Assembly (NCBI RefSeq): GCF_013423955.1
Contig: NZ_JACCKX010000001.1
Span: 1,550,001 to 1,614,000, forward strand
DNA from: Ottowia beijingensis
GTDB lineage: Bacteria > Pseudomonadota > Gammaproteobacteria > Burkholderiales > Burkholderiaceae_C
Length of the DNA stretch: 64,000 nt
Direction: 5' to 3'
Below the pieces are notes generated by a model, which worked only from the letters and a program-made list of their open reading frames with translations, ran no database searches and was not told the origin of the DNA. Below are positions 49,922 to 57,999 of this stretch, in pieces. A program made the translations under genes and the position numbers. Within the stretch, counting starts at the first letter, position 1. Every line of letters begins with the position of its first letter.

Positions 49922-51466
49922 ATGCCCACACCCAGGGTCACCATGAGCAAACTACGACACACACTGCAACTGCTGCACCGCGGGGCCTTGAGCACCCGTC
50001 AAATCGGTGCCGCCCTCGGCATCTCCAAATCCACTGTCAGCGAGATAGCCAGCTACGCGCGCGTGGCCGGCGTGGACTGGGCACTGGCCCAGAGCCTGAA
50101 CGACGACGAACTCCAGGCCCGGCTCTACAAGCCACCCGTGGCGCGCGAGTCCCGGCACCTTGAACCCGACCACGCCCACATCCACCGCGAACTGCGCCGA
50201 CCTGGCGTGACGCTGCAGTTGCTTTGGGAGGAATACCAGCAACAGCACAGCGGGCAGGCGTACAAGTACAGCGCCTTCTGCGAGAAGTACAAGGCCTGGG
50301 CCCGGCGCCTGCAGCGCTCCATGCGCCAGACCCACACGGGCGGTGACAAGCTCTTTGTGGACTACGCCGGCCAGACCGTTCCCGTGGTGGATGCCGACAC
50401 TGGCGAGATACGCCAGGCCCAGGTCTTCGTGGCCGTGCTGGGCGCATCGAACTACACCTACGCCTGCGCCACCGCCAGCCAGAAGGCCACCGACTGGGTG
50501 GCCAGCATCATTAGCGCGCTGGAGTTCATCGGCGGCGTGCCCCGCCTGCTGGTGCCTGACCAGCCGCGCGCCCTCATGGCCCGACCCGACCGTTACGAGC
50601 CCACCGCGCACCGCCTGCTCGAAGAGCTCTGTGCGCACTACAGCCTGGCCGTGATGCCCGCGCGCCCGGCCAAGCCACGCGACAAACCCAAGGTGGAGGT
50701 CGCTGTGCAGGTGGTCGAGCGCTGGATTCTGGCCAGGCTGCGCCACCAGACCTTCTTCAGCCTGGCCGAGCTCAACCGGGCGATTGCCGCCTTGCTGGTG
50801 GACTTGAACCAGCGCGCGTTCAAGAAGCTGCCGGGCAACCGCACCAGCGCCTTCGCCGAACTCGACCGGCCAGCCCTGCGCCCCCTGCCGCCGGTGCGCA
50901 TGCCCATCGCGCGCTTCAAACCCGCCCGCGTCAACATCGATTACCACGTTGAGCTCGATGGCCACTACTACTCGGTGCCCCACGCCCTGGTGGGTGAGCC
51001 GGTGGAGTTGCGCATCACGGCCGGCACGCTCGAAGTCCTGCACGGCAGCAAACGCGTGGCCGCCCACGCCCTCAATCCCCGACGGGGTGCACACACCACC
51101 ACGCCCGAGCACATGCCGGCCTCGCACCGGGCGCACCTGCAGTGGACGCCGGCCAAGCTCATCGCCTGGGGTGAGCGCGTGGGCGCGGCCACCGCCGCCG
51201 TGGTGCGCTGGCAGATGGAGCACCGCCAGCATCCCGAGCAGGGTTACCGCTCCTGTCTGGGCCTCATGCGCCTGGGCCGTGAGTACGGGGCTGACCGGCT
51301 GGAGGCCGCCTGTGCGCGGGCGCAGTCGATTCGCTCACCGTCCTACAAGAGCATCGCCTCCATCCTGGGCTGCGGCCTGGACCAGCGGCCGCTGGATGCG
51401 CCGATGGCCGCACAGGCGAGCCTGCCGCTGCACGAGAACGTGCGCGGGCCGGGCTACTACCACTGA
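49922..51466 (+). CDS. istA: IS21-family transposase IstA
   Basis: 514 residues (or 506 from the second ATG at 49946). An N-terminal helix-turn-helix (GALSTRQIGAALGISKSTVS) precedes the DDE core: KLFVDYAGQTVPVVDADTGE, LEFIGGVPRLLVPDQPRAL and the glutamate-bearing KPRDKPKVEVAVQVVERWIL. The C-terminal beta domain (VELDGHYYSVPHALVGEPVE) is typical of IstA. Complete and in frame, in contrast to the surrounding ICE genes. Together with IstB it inserts the element. Confidence 0.93.
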   Translation: MPTPRVTMSKLRHTLQLLHRGALSTRQIGAALGISKSTVSEIASYARVAGVDWALAQSLNDDELQARLYKPPVARESRHLEPDHAHIHRELRRPGVTLQLLWEEYQQQHSGQAYKYSAFCEKYKAWARRLQRSMRQTHTGGDKLFVDYAGQTVPVVDADTGEIRQAQVFVAVLGASNYTYACATASQKATDWVASIISALEFIGGVPRLLVPDQPRALMARPDRYEPTAHRLLEELCAHYSLAVMPARPAKPRDKPKVEVAVQVVERWILARLRHQTFFSLAELNRAIAALLVDLNQRAFKKLPGNRTSAFAELDRPALRPLPPVRMPIARFKPARVNIDYHVELDGHYYSVPHALVGEPVELRITAGTLEVLHGSKRVAAHALNPRRGAHTTTPEHMPASHRAHLQWTPAKLIAWGERVGAATAAVVRWQMEHRQHPEQGYRSCLGLMRLGREYGADRLEAACARAQSIRSPSYKSIASILGCGLDQRPLDAPMAAQASLPLHENVRGPGYYH

Positions 51467-51502
51467 ACTCCAACGTGCAAGCAAACCTAACAAGGAAGAA
51501 CC

Positions 51503-52240
51503 ATGCTCAACGAACAGACCTTGAACCAACTGCGCGCCCTGCGCCTGGACGGCATGGTGGCCGCCCTCAGCGACGCGGCCACCCACATCACGGCCAGCGA
51601 GCTGCCCTTTGAACAACGCCTGGCGCTGCTGGTGCAGCGCGAGGTGGACTGGCGTGACAGCAAGCGCCTGGAGCGCCTGTTGAAGGCGGCCCGCCTGAAG
51701 GTCTCCAGTGCCTGCCTGGAGGACATCGACTGGCGCGCCAGCCGGGGCCTGAGCCGAGAGGTCATCACCAGCCTGGCCGGCGGGGACTGGCTGCGCCATG
51801 GCCACAACGTGCTGCTCACCGGCGCCACCGGGTGCGGCAAGACGTGGCTCGCCTGCGCACTGGGGCAGCAGGCCGCGCGCCTGGGCTTCTCGGTGCTCTA
51901 CACCCGCGCGCCACGGCTGCTGCAGGAGCTGCACGTGGCCCACGGCGATGGCAGCCTGGGCAAACGGCTGGCGCAACTGGCGCGGCTGGACCTGCTCATC
52001 CTGGACGACTTCGGCATCGCGCCGATTGCCGCGCACGAGCGAAACGACCTGCTGGAATTGCTGGACGACCGGGTGGGCACGCGCTCGACGCTCATCACCA
52101 GCCAGTTGCCGGTGACGGCCTGGCACGCCTGGCTGGACGAGCCCACGCTGGCCGACGCCATCCTGGACCGCATCGTGCACGGCTCGCACAAGATAGCCCT
52201 CAAGGGCGAGTCGATGCGCAAGCTCACCAAGGCCGTCTGA
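51503..52240 (+). CDS. istB: IS21-family helper ATPase IstB
   Basis: A 245-residue AAA+ ATPase related to DnaC. Walker [16 protein letters not shown] lies near residue 105, Walker [15 protein letters not shown] near residue 165, and sensor region [15 protein letters not shown] near residue 195. It starts 36 bases after istA with caaggaag. IstB organises the target DNA for IstA. Complete. Confidence 0.93.
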   Translation: MLNEQTLNQLRALRLDGMVAALSDAATHITASELPFEQRLALLVQREVDWRDSKRLERLLKAARLKVSSACLEDIDWRASRGLSREVITSLAGGDWLRHGHNVLLTGATGCGKTWLACALGQQAARLGFSVLYTRAPRLLQELHVAHGDGSLGKRLAQLARLDLLILDDFGIAPIAAHERNDLLELLDDRVGTRSTLITSQLPVTAWHAWLDEPTLADAILDRIVHGSHKIALKGESMRKLTKAV

Positions 52241-52393
52241 GCCGGCCGCGCCGACCGCCATTCCACGCTGATGGCGGACACTTCGGCTACGATTTGAGCG
52301 TCACTCAGGACACCCGCGCAACGTGTCCGCCATCGCCTGGAACGCTGTCCGCGATGGGAATGGAATCACTGTCCGCCATCAGTGGAATGCGCA

Positions 52394-52927
52394 GCCAGGG
52401 ATATCAACGAGGTGCTGAGCATGGATTTCGTCTCGGACAGCCTGTCCAGTGGACGGCGCATCAAGTGTCTGACGGTGGTGGATGACTTCAGCAAGGAGTC
52501 CGTGGACATCACGGTGGACTACGGCATCTCGGGCCAGTACGTCACGCGCGTGCTCGACCAAGTGGCCAGGTTCCGTGGCTATCCGGCAGCCGTGCGAACG
52601 GACAATGGCCCGGAGTTCACCAGTCGGGCGTTCCTGGCCTGGACGCACAAGAATGGGATTCGGCACATCCTGATTGAGCCGGGCAAGCCCATGCAGAACG
52701 GCTATATCGAGAGCTTCAACGGCAAGTTCAGAGATGAATGCCTCAACGAGCAGTGGTTTGAATCGTTGTCACAGGCCCGGGAGTGCATTGCGCATTGGCG
52801 GCGGGATTACAACGAGGTCAGGCCGCACAGCAGTTTGGGGCGCATCCCTCCGGCACGATTCGCACAGCAGCACCGCCAGCGCGCGGGCGGTGCTGCTGAC
52901 AGTGAGCAGAAACAAAACTTCGATTAA
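52394..52927 (+). pseudogene. IS3-family transposase OrfB, 5'-truncated
   Basis: The frame reads from the IS21 border: ARDINEVLSMDFVSDSLSSG, VVDDFSKESVDITVDYGISG, AVRTDNGPEFTSRAFLAWTH, PGKPMQNGYIESFNGKFRDE and HWRRDYNEVRPHSSLGRIPP. The catalytic D-D-E residues are all present (MDFV, RTDNGPE, NGYIESF), but the N-terminal HTH/orfA part is gone, so it is not functional. The missing part is not on the other side of IS21. Confidence 0.88.
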
Positions 52928-52979
52928 CCTTCACCCCGGACTTCTCCAATCCGTTGGTACGGTCAATGGGGGCAGGTCA
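52394..52979 (+). mobile_element. IS3-family element, 3' remnant
   Basis: Begins directly at the IS21 right end and ends with the IS3-type right terminus ggtcaatgggggcaggtca (52961-52979). Only the last 586 bases of a typical IS3-group element of about 1.2-1.3 kb are present. Confidence 0.8.
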
Positions 52980-53006
52980 AACGGATAGTCTATTTCCGGT
53001 GCGGCT

Positions 53007-53254
53007 TCAGCCTGCCTCGGCATCAGCATGAAGATTGCGTTCCATCGCAGCCATCAACTCGGTGCCGCTCATTTTGAGCGCAACGGCAACCTTCAGTATG
53101 ACGGTCAGCGAGGGCAAATGCTTCCCTCGCTCGATCTTGCTCATGTGCGAACGCTCGATTCCGGCCTGCGCGGCCAGTTCCTCTTGAGCAACACCCTGAT
53201 CCATACGAAAGGCGCGCACAGCCTTGCCGAAAGCCAGGGCTGGCTCGGCTTCAT
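53007..53254 (-). CDS. XRE-family transcriptional regulator, frame broken near 53238
   Basis: A small regulator of about 82 residues: after MKPSQP and one missing base in GGG 53237-53239 it continues LAFGKAVRAFRMDQGVAQEE and the helix-turn-helix LAAQAGIERSHMSKIERGKH, with the typical C-terminal helix ILKVAVALKMSGTELMAAME. It diverges from the LysR-effector-domain gene; both have their starts around the AT-rich dyads at 53291-53351. Likely the DNA-binding partner of that pair and a regulator of the ICE end or of the pair itself. Confidence 0.78.
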
Positions 53255-53290
53255 ATCTGGTTGTGCCCGGGGGCGGCCTCGTTGAACACT

Positions 53291-53351
53291 ACGCTTCTGC
53301 ATCAGCAGAAGCGTCGAGCAGTCACGATAATTTAACCACGTTAAATTTAAC
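53291..53351. promoter_or_regulatory. Divergent operator region of the XRE / LysR-effector pair
   Basis: Perfect 10-base inverted repeat ACGCTTCTGC/GCAGAAGCGT (53291-53314), and 16 bases on a dyad TTTAAC-cac-GTTAAA (53331-53345) followed by a third TTTAAC (53346-53351). The AT-rich dyad with three half-sites looks like a regulator-binding site and stands out in this GC-rich DNA. Confidence 0.55.
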
Positions 53352-53406
53352 TCACGAGTATCATATTGGATTGCCTTGTTTATCAATTCTCTTCTTGGGG
53401 GCTGTT

Positions 53407-54047
53407 ATGCACGAGGCCACCAGTCGGTCCACCCTTAAACTTGCCGTAGCACCGGGCGTACCGTCATCACACCTTTCGGCGCTTCTCGCGCGACAACGCG
53501 CGGAAGAACCAGATGTCGCGCTCGCGTTTTTCGAGGTTACAGGCGACGTTCTGCTTCAGGGACTTCTTGAGGGCCGCTTCGACATTGGGGTGTCACTTCA
53601 GGATGCCAGCGACCCAGCCCTCAAATCGCAACCCCTATGGATTGAGGACATGGCCGTGGCCATAGCACCACGGTTCCACTTACTCGACCAGGCGAAGCTC
53701 ACCATCGCAGATCTCCAGGATCACACGATCTATCGGTGGCAGGCGGAAGCTTGTCCCCTGCTAGATGAGAGCTTGATTTCGCTCATGCCTGTGGACCGGG
53801 AGAACGTCCAGCGGGTGCCTTCGTTCGAGATGATGGCGCTATGGGTTGCTGCCGGCTACGGCGTTGGGCTATCCGCGCAATCGCGCATAGACCATGCTCA
53901 TGGCTGGGGTTCACTATGCGGCCGCTCGCAGACGGCCCCTTTAAGGTCGTGACATACCTGCAACGGCCTTACGCACAAGTTGACTCGGTTATCGAGCGAT
54001 TCGAGCAGAGAGCACTGCAAGTTGCCGGGACAGGCTCCGCGTGGTGA
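53407..54047 (+). CDS. LysR-type substrate-binding domain protein without DNA-binding domain, frame broken near 53907
   Basis: About 213 residues consisting only of the effector-binding (periplasmic-binding-like) half of a LysR regulator: TLKLAVAPGVPSSHLSALLA at the start, GVSLQDASDPALKSQPLWIE, SFEMMALWVAAGYGVGLSAQ and the end YAQVDSVIERFEQRALQVAG. No winged helix lies upstream: the sequence before it is the operator region and a divergent XRE gene. One base is missing in GGGG 53906-53909. From memory this stand-alone form is found on other ICEs, paired with a small XRE protein, so the DNA-binding domain is probably supplied in trans. Confidence 0.75.
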
Positions 54048-54102
54048 ATCCCTCTATGGCCGGAGTCACTTGGCGACACCCGGTCGCGCTGAGTAGTAGA
54101 GG

Positions 54103-55382
54103 TCACTCGCGCTCGATGACCCGGAGCAGTGCGGTTCTACGCTTCGACATGGGACCAAATGCCTTCGTGACATCTTCAACACTCTTCCCAGCCTGCAAAG
54201 CATCGAGGATGTCAGCCCAGTCCTGCATGATCACCTTGCGCGATTCCACGAACTTCGTGTGGTCGTAGGGGGCACGCGAGGAATCCTTGTTCTTCTTGGA
54301 ATGTGCAAGTTGGAGATCAACTCGCTTTTCAGGATAGCCCAGCAGCCCAAGAATCGTCGTAGCAGTGGAACGAAATCCATGGGACGAAAAACGTCCTCCA
54401 TAACCCATGCGCTTGAGTGCTTGATTGAGCGTCGTCGCCGACATCACCTGCCCCGGCTTCCTGTAGCTCGGGAACAATACCTTTCCGCCACCGGTGAGCG
54501 CATAGAGTTCCTAAGCGCAGCCACTGCCTGCCGCGATAACGGAACCAGATGAGGGCGCCGCATCTTCATGCGCTCGGCGGGAATTGACCAAATGGCATTG
54601 TTCAGATCGAACTCTTCCCACGACGCTTTGCGAAGTTCGACCGTGCGCACATAGGTCAATGCCATCAATTTGAGGGCAAGCACCGTCGTTCGATACCCTC
54701 CTTCGTTGTCCACCCGATTCAGAAAGTCCGGGATCTCTGCCCATGTCAGCGGAGGGTTATGACGGACTTGAGGACGCTTGACCAGCCCCTTGAGCAAGGA
54801 GGCGGGATCGAATTCGCAGACACCTTGGGCAGCCGCATAGCTGAAGATCTGACCACACCACTGGCGGATGAGAATCGCCACAGTCTTCGCTCCCCGAGCA
54901 GCCACATCCTTGATGATAGGTCGCAGATGGGGAGCCCTGATGGAGCTGATCGGCAACTTCCCGATCCGTGGGAAGACGTCCTTTTCAAGGTAGCTGGTGA
55001 CCTGGTTGGTGTAGTACTCGCTCCAGTGGGCGTTGGCTGCGATCCATTCCCGAGCAACAACTTCGAACGTGCGTTCGTATGTGTCGGCCTGGAGGGCCAT
55101 GGCCGCCTTTTTCTCCACGATGGGATCAAGCCCCTTCCTGACCAGCGTCTTCGCTCGATCACGTTCAGCACGAGCCGCCTCCAACGTGATCTTTGGGTAC
55201 ACCCCGATTGAGTACACCTGCTCAGCACCACCCAGCCGGTAGCGGTACCACCAGAGCTTGGAGCCATTAGGTTGAACGCGCAAAAAGAGGCTGCCGCCGT
55301 CCCGTAGTTGGTACACCCTCGGCCTCGGCTGCGCCGTTTCCACTTTGCGCGCCGAGAGAAGATTGAGTGCTGTGAGTGCCAT
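54103..55382 (-). CDS. int: Tyrosine site-specific integrase of the ICE (P4/DUF4102 type), frame broken near 54510
   Basis: About 427 residues after repair. An N-terminal DUF4102 arm-binding domain (RDGGSLFLRVQPNGSKLWWY, GVYPKITLEAARAERDRAKT) is followed by a core-binding domain and a catalytic domain. The catalytic domain has the Arg in LMALTYVRTVELRKASWEEF, His-x-x-Arg in SSHGFRSTATTILG, a second His in QLAHSKKNKD and the nucleophile candidate Tyr in SSRAPYDHTKFVES. One base is missing at CC 54510-54511. It is the last ICE gene; its start faces the att junction in trpG, about 155 bases away. Confidence 0.88.
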
Positions 55383-55408
55383 GTGTATAACGCCTCCAAA
55401 TTGGCCCG

Positions 55409-55428
55409 TTACACACTCCATTACACAC
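55409..55428. repeat. TTACACAC direct repeats upstream of int
   Basis: TTACACAC at 55409-55416 and 55421-55428 (12-base period), with an inverted related site GTGTATAA at 55383-55390. They are 27-46 bases before the integrase start and within 130 bases of the junction; candidates for integrase arm sites or a regulator site. Confidence 0.5.
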
Positions 55429-55535
55429 ATGAGCACTGGATTTGTCCAGCTTTCAGAATCGCTCGATGGACGATCAACCCTTTAAAAACAAGGACTTAGA
55501 GTTTCTCCGTGGAGGTTGATGGAAGCCAGTGGACC

Positions 55536-55568
55536 TCAATCGTAGTTATCGATCATCAGCACGTTCAT
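55536..55568 (-). pseudogene. trpG: trpG 5' end, cut by the ICE junction (attR region)
   Basis: Minus-strand ATG at 55568 with a gaggag ribosome site reads MNVLMIDNYD and then a stop at 55536. This is the conserved start of anthranilate synthase component II (TrpG); the usual continuation (Ser-Phe-Thr-Tyr-Asn) is absent and unrelated ICE sequence follows. The gene lies after trpE in the expected order and direction, with only the GxxExxY gene between. The core of the ICE attachment site is probably within the codons for IDNYD (about 55538-55555). Confidence 0.82.
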
Positions 55569-55592
55569 GCCTGGCTCCTCAATACCGGACTT

Positions 55593-55641
55593 CCATACGC
55601 AGAGGACGCAAAGGTTTCGCAGAGGACGCAAAAGAAATGCC
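55593..55641 (+). repeat. cgcagaggacgca repeat, copy 1 (downstream of GxxExxY gene)
   Basis: A 49-base unit, ccatacgcagaggacgca... with an internal tandem of cgcagaggacgca (55598-55610, 55618-55630), lying just after the GxxExxY stop. It is an inverted near-copy of 56030-56079. Confidence 0.8.
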
Positions 55642-55650
55642 AAAGAAATT

Positions 55651-56106
55651 TCATAGCTTGTTCACCAGGCGTTGAATGCCCTTGACGACCGGAAAGGCAT
55701 GGAAATTGATGAGGAGGCCGAGCTTGAGGCCCGACAGACGCAGATAGGTCAGCAGTTGGGCGCGGTGCGCTTCCATCAAGCTGTCCAGTGCCTTCAGTTC
55801 CACAATCACCGCTTCTTCGACGATGAAATCCGCCCGGTAGGCCAGCCCGACATCCAACCCCTTGTAGCGCGCGGCAACGGGCACCTCGCGTTGAAAACGC
55901 AAACCACGCTGCGCCAGTTCGATCGACAACGCCCCCGCATAGGCGCTTTCCAGCAACCCCACACCCAGCACACGCTGCACCTCTACCGCGGCGCCGATCA
56001 CCTCATGCGAAAAATCATTCTCGATTCTTGGCTGTTCCTTCTGCGTCCTCTGCGAAACCTCTGCGTCCTCTGCGTATGGCTGTTGGCTGTTCGGCAAGGG
56101 CATCAT
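55651..56106 (-). CDS. GxxExxY-family (PD-(D/E)XK nuclease-like) protein
   Basis: A 151-residue protein with the signature GLLESAY that names the family (Gly-x-x-Glu-x-x-Tyr), EVIGAAVEVQRVLGVG before it, the core YRADFIVEEAVIVELKALD with Asp and Glu-x-Lys of the PD-(D/E)XK fold, and the family end LINFHAFPVVKGIQRLVN. No known function. Its N-terminal residues YAEDAEVSQRTQKE are encoded by the repeat at 56030-56079. Its ATG overlaps the trpE stop by one base (TGATG), and trpG starts 82 bases after its stop, so it has slipped into the trp operon. Confidence 0.88.
   Translation of the reverse strand: MMPLPNSQQPYAEDAEVSQRTQKEQPRIENDFSHEVIGAAVEVQRVLGVGLLESAYAGALSIELAQRGLRFQREVPVAARYKGLDVGLAYRADFIVEEAVIVELKALDSLMEAHRAQLLTYLRLSGLKLGLLINFHAFPVVKGIQRLVNKL
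56030..56079 (-). repeat. cgcagaggacgca repeat, copy 2 (inside GxxExxY gene start)
   Basis: Reverse complement of the unit at 55593-55641 with 6-8 differences. It codes for the AEDAEVSQRTQKE part of the GxxExxY protein. The two copies frame a 487-base unit that contains nearly the whole gene. Confidence 0.8.
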
Positions 56107-57614
56107 CACTCCAGCCCCTCCTCCACCAGCTCGCTCGCCCGCAGCAGCGCGCGCGCCTTGTGCTCCGTCTCTTTCCATTCCATCTCGGGCACGCTGTCGG
56201 CCACCACGCCGGCCGCCGCCTGCACGTGCAGGGTCTGATCCTTGACGATGGCGGTGCGGATGGCGATGGCCAGGTCCATGTCGCCGGCGTAGCTGATGTA
56301 GCCGCAGGCGCCGCCGTAGATGCCGCGCTTGACGGGCTCGAGCTGGTCGATCAGCTCCATGGCGTGCACCTTGGGCGCGCCGCTCAGCGTGCCGGCAGGG
56401 AAGGTGGCCTTCAGCACGTCCATGTTGGTCATGCCTTCGTTCAGGATGCCCTCGACGTTGCTGACGATGTGCATCACGTGGCTGTAGCGCTCCACCGCGA
56501 AGGCTTCGGTGACCTTCACGCTGCCGGTTTTGGCGATGCGGCCGATGTCGTTGCGCGCCAGGTCGATCAGCATCACGTGCTCGGCACGCTCCTTGGGGTC
56601 GGCCACCAGTTCTTCCTCGGTGGCCTTGTCCAACTCGGGCGTGGCGCCACGCGGGCGGGTGCCGGCCAGCGGGCGGATGGTGACCTTCTTGCCCTCGGCG
56701 GTGTGCTCCTGCCGCACCAGGATCTCGGGGCTGGCGCTGACCACGTGGAAGTCGCCGAAGTCGTAATAGATCATGTACGGCGACGGATTCAGCGAGCGCA
56801 CCGCCCGGTACAGGCTGAGCGGCGACTCGGTGTAGCGCTTGCTGATGCGCTGGCCCACCTGCACCTGCATGAAGTCGCCGGCGGCGATCAGTTCCTTGGC
56901 GCGCTCCACCGCGGCCAGGTAGTCGGCCTTGGCGAAGCTGCGCTCTGCGGGATAGTTGGTGCTCGGCTTCACCTGTGGCGCGGCCACCGAATAGCGCAGC
57001 TGCTCGCGCAGCACTTTCAGACGCTTCTTGGCGTTGCTGTACGACTCGGGCTGGGCCGGGTCGGCGTAGACGATCAGATACAGCTTGCCCGACAGGTTGT
57101 CGATGACGGCCAGCTCCTCGCAGTGCATCAGCAGGATGTCGGGCGTGCCCAGGGTGTCGGGCGGGCAACTGGCTGACAGCTTCTTCTCGATGTGGCGCAC
57201 CACGTCGTAGCCGAAGTAGCCCGCGAGCCCGCCGCAAAAGCGCGGCAGGCCGGGGCGCAGCGCGACCTTGAAGCGCTTTTGGTAGGCATCGACGAAGTCC
57301 AGCGGGTTGCCTGGCGCCGTCTCGACGACCTGGCCGTCGGTCACCACCTCGGTGCGCGCAGCCGCGCCGAAGCCGCTGGCCCTTAGAAAAGTGCGCGCCG
57401 GCAGGCCGATGAAGCTGTAGCGGCCGAAGCGCTCGCCGCCGATGACCGATTCGAGCAGAAAACTATAGCGCCCACCGCCCGCCCCGCCTGCGCCGGCGGC
57501 CAGTTTCATGTAAAGCGACAGCGGCGTTTCGAGATCCGCGAAGGCCTCGCTCATCAGCGGGATGCGGTTGTAGCCCTGGCTGGCCAGGCTCTTGAATTCA
57601 AGTTCGGTGATCAC
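56106..57614 (-). CDS. trpE: Anthranilate synthase component I
   Basis: 502 residues from GTG 57614 (MITELEFKSLASQGYNRIPL), chosen because ggag lies about 13 bases upstream and the longer ATG form adds unrelated residues. The feedback site LLES is in YSFLLESVIGGERFGRYSF. Chorismate-binding blocks are FMQVQVGQRISKRYTESPLS, RPLAGTRPRG and GGACGYISYAGDMDLAIAIR. It catalyses chorismate plus glutamine (with TrpG) to anthranilate, the first step of tryptophan synthesis. Frame complete. It normally works with TrpG, whose gene here is cut by the ICE. Confidence 0.95.
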   Translation of the reverse strand: MITELEFKSLASQGYNRIPLMSEAFADLETPLSLYMKLAAGAGGAGGGRYSFLLESVIGGERFGRYSFIGLPARTFLRASGFGAAARTEVVTDGQVVETAPGNPLDFVDAYQKRFKVALRPGLPRFCGGLAGYFGYDVVRHIEKKLSASCPPDTLGTPDILLMHCEELAVIDNLSGKLYLIVYADPAQPESYSNAKKRLKVLREQLRYSVAAPQVKPSTNYPAERSFAKADYLAAVERAKELIAAGDFMQVQVGQRISKRYTESPLSLYRAVRSLNPSPYMIYYDFGDFHVVSASPEILVRQEHTAEGKKVTIRPLAGTRPRGATPELDKATEEELVADPKERAEHVMLIDLARNDIGRIAKTGSVKVTEAFAVERYSHVMHIVSNVEGILNEGMTNMDVLKATFPAGTLSGAPKVHAMELIDQLEPVKRGIYGGACGYISYAGDMDLAIAIRTAIVKDQTLHVQAAAGVVADSVPEMEWKETEHKARALLRASELVEEGLE

Positions 57615-57999
57615 AGGGTCGAGCCTCCATGCTCGCTGGCGGGGCATGGGGCCCGGCCGTTTCGTCTTCCTTCATTGCGGCACCGGAAGGTGTGGCGCCG
57701 CGCCCAGCGCCCATTGCGGGCGCGAATCACAAAGTCAGCGTGCAGGCTTGCGCCAGGGCCACGCCCCTGGACGGCGGCGCCCAGTGGTGATATGACGTTG
57801 CGGGAAGAGAACATGCGGCCTAGTGTAGCAAACAGGTTTTGCGCATGTCAGCCTGAACGCCGACCAGGCCGGTGGGCATTGTCTTGCTTACAACAGGCCC
57901 GCCGCCGTGCCCAATGGGCCATCGGGCGCGCCCGTGCGCCACCCGCTCCCCTCCCTGCTTCAACCCCGCCGGCCGCCAGGCCGGGCAACAGAGACTGCC
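57615..57999. other. Divergent promoter region of trpE and the transglutaminase-like gene
   Basis: 385 bases without a convincing gene. I looked for a Trp-rich leader peptide and attenuator in front of trpE and found none: the only reading frame there has a single Trp codon. GC-rich short inverted repeats are present, no clear operator. Confidence 0.4.

Larger units (their letters stand above)
49739..52393 (+). mobile_element. IS21-family insertion sequence, complete (2655 bp)
   Basis: Ends TGCGTATTCCAC (49739) and, inverted, TGCGCATTCCAC (ending 52393), each followed by several GATGGCGGACA repeats. It carries intact istA and istB in the usual order. No target duplication is seen (left flank ...catgg, right flank gccag...), and the flanks are two unrelated broken transposases. 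So this copy has been through a deletion or recombination after, or instead of, simple insertion. Confidence 0.9.

Noticed and set aside
55383..55600. tRNA gene at the right ICE junction (as in ICEclc)
   Set aside because: No cloverleaf or T-loop sequence is present; the junction lies in trpG coding sequence.
57615..57999. Attenuator with Trp-rich leader peptide before trpE
   Set aside because: The only leader frame has one Trp codon and no convincing alternative hairpins.
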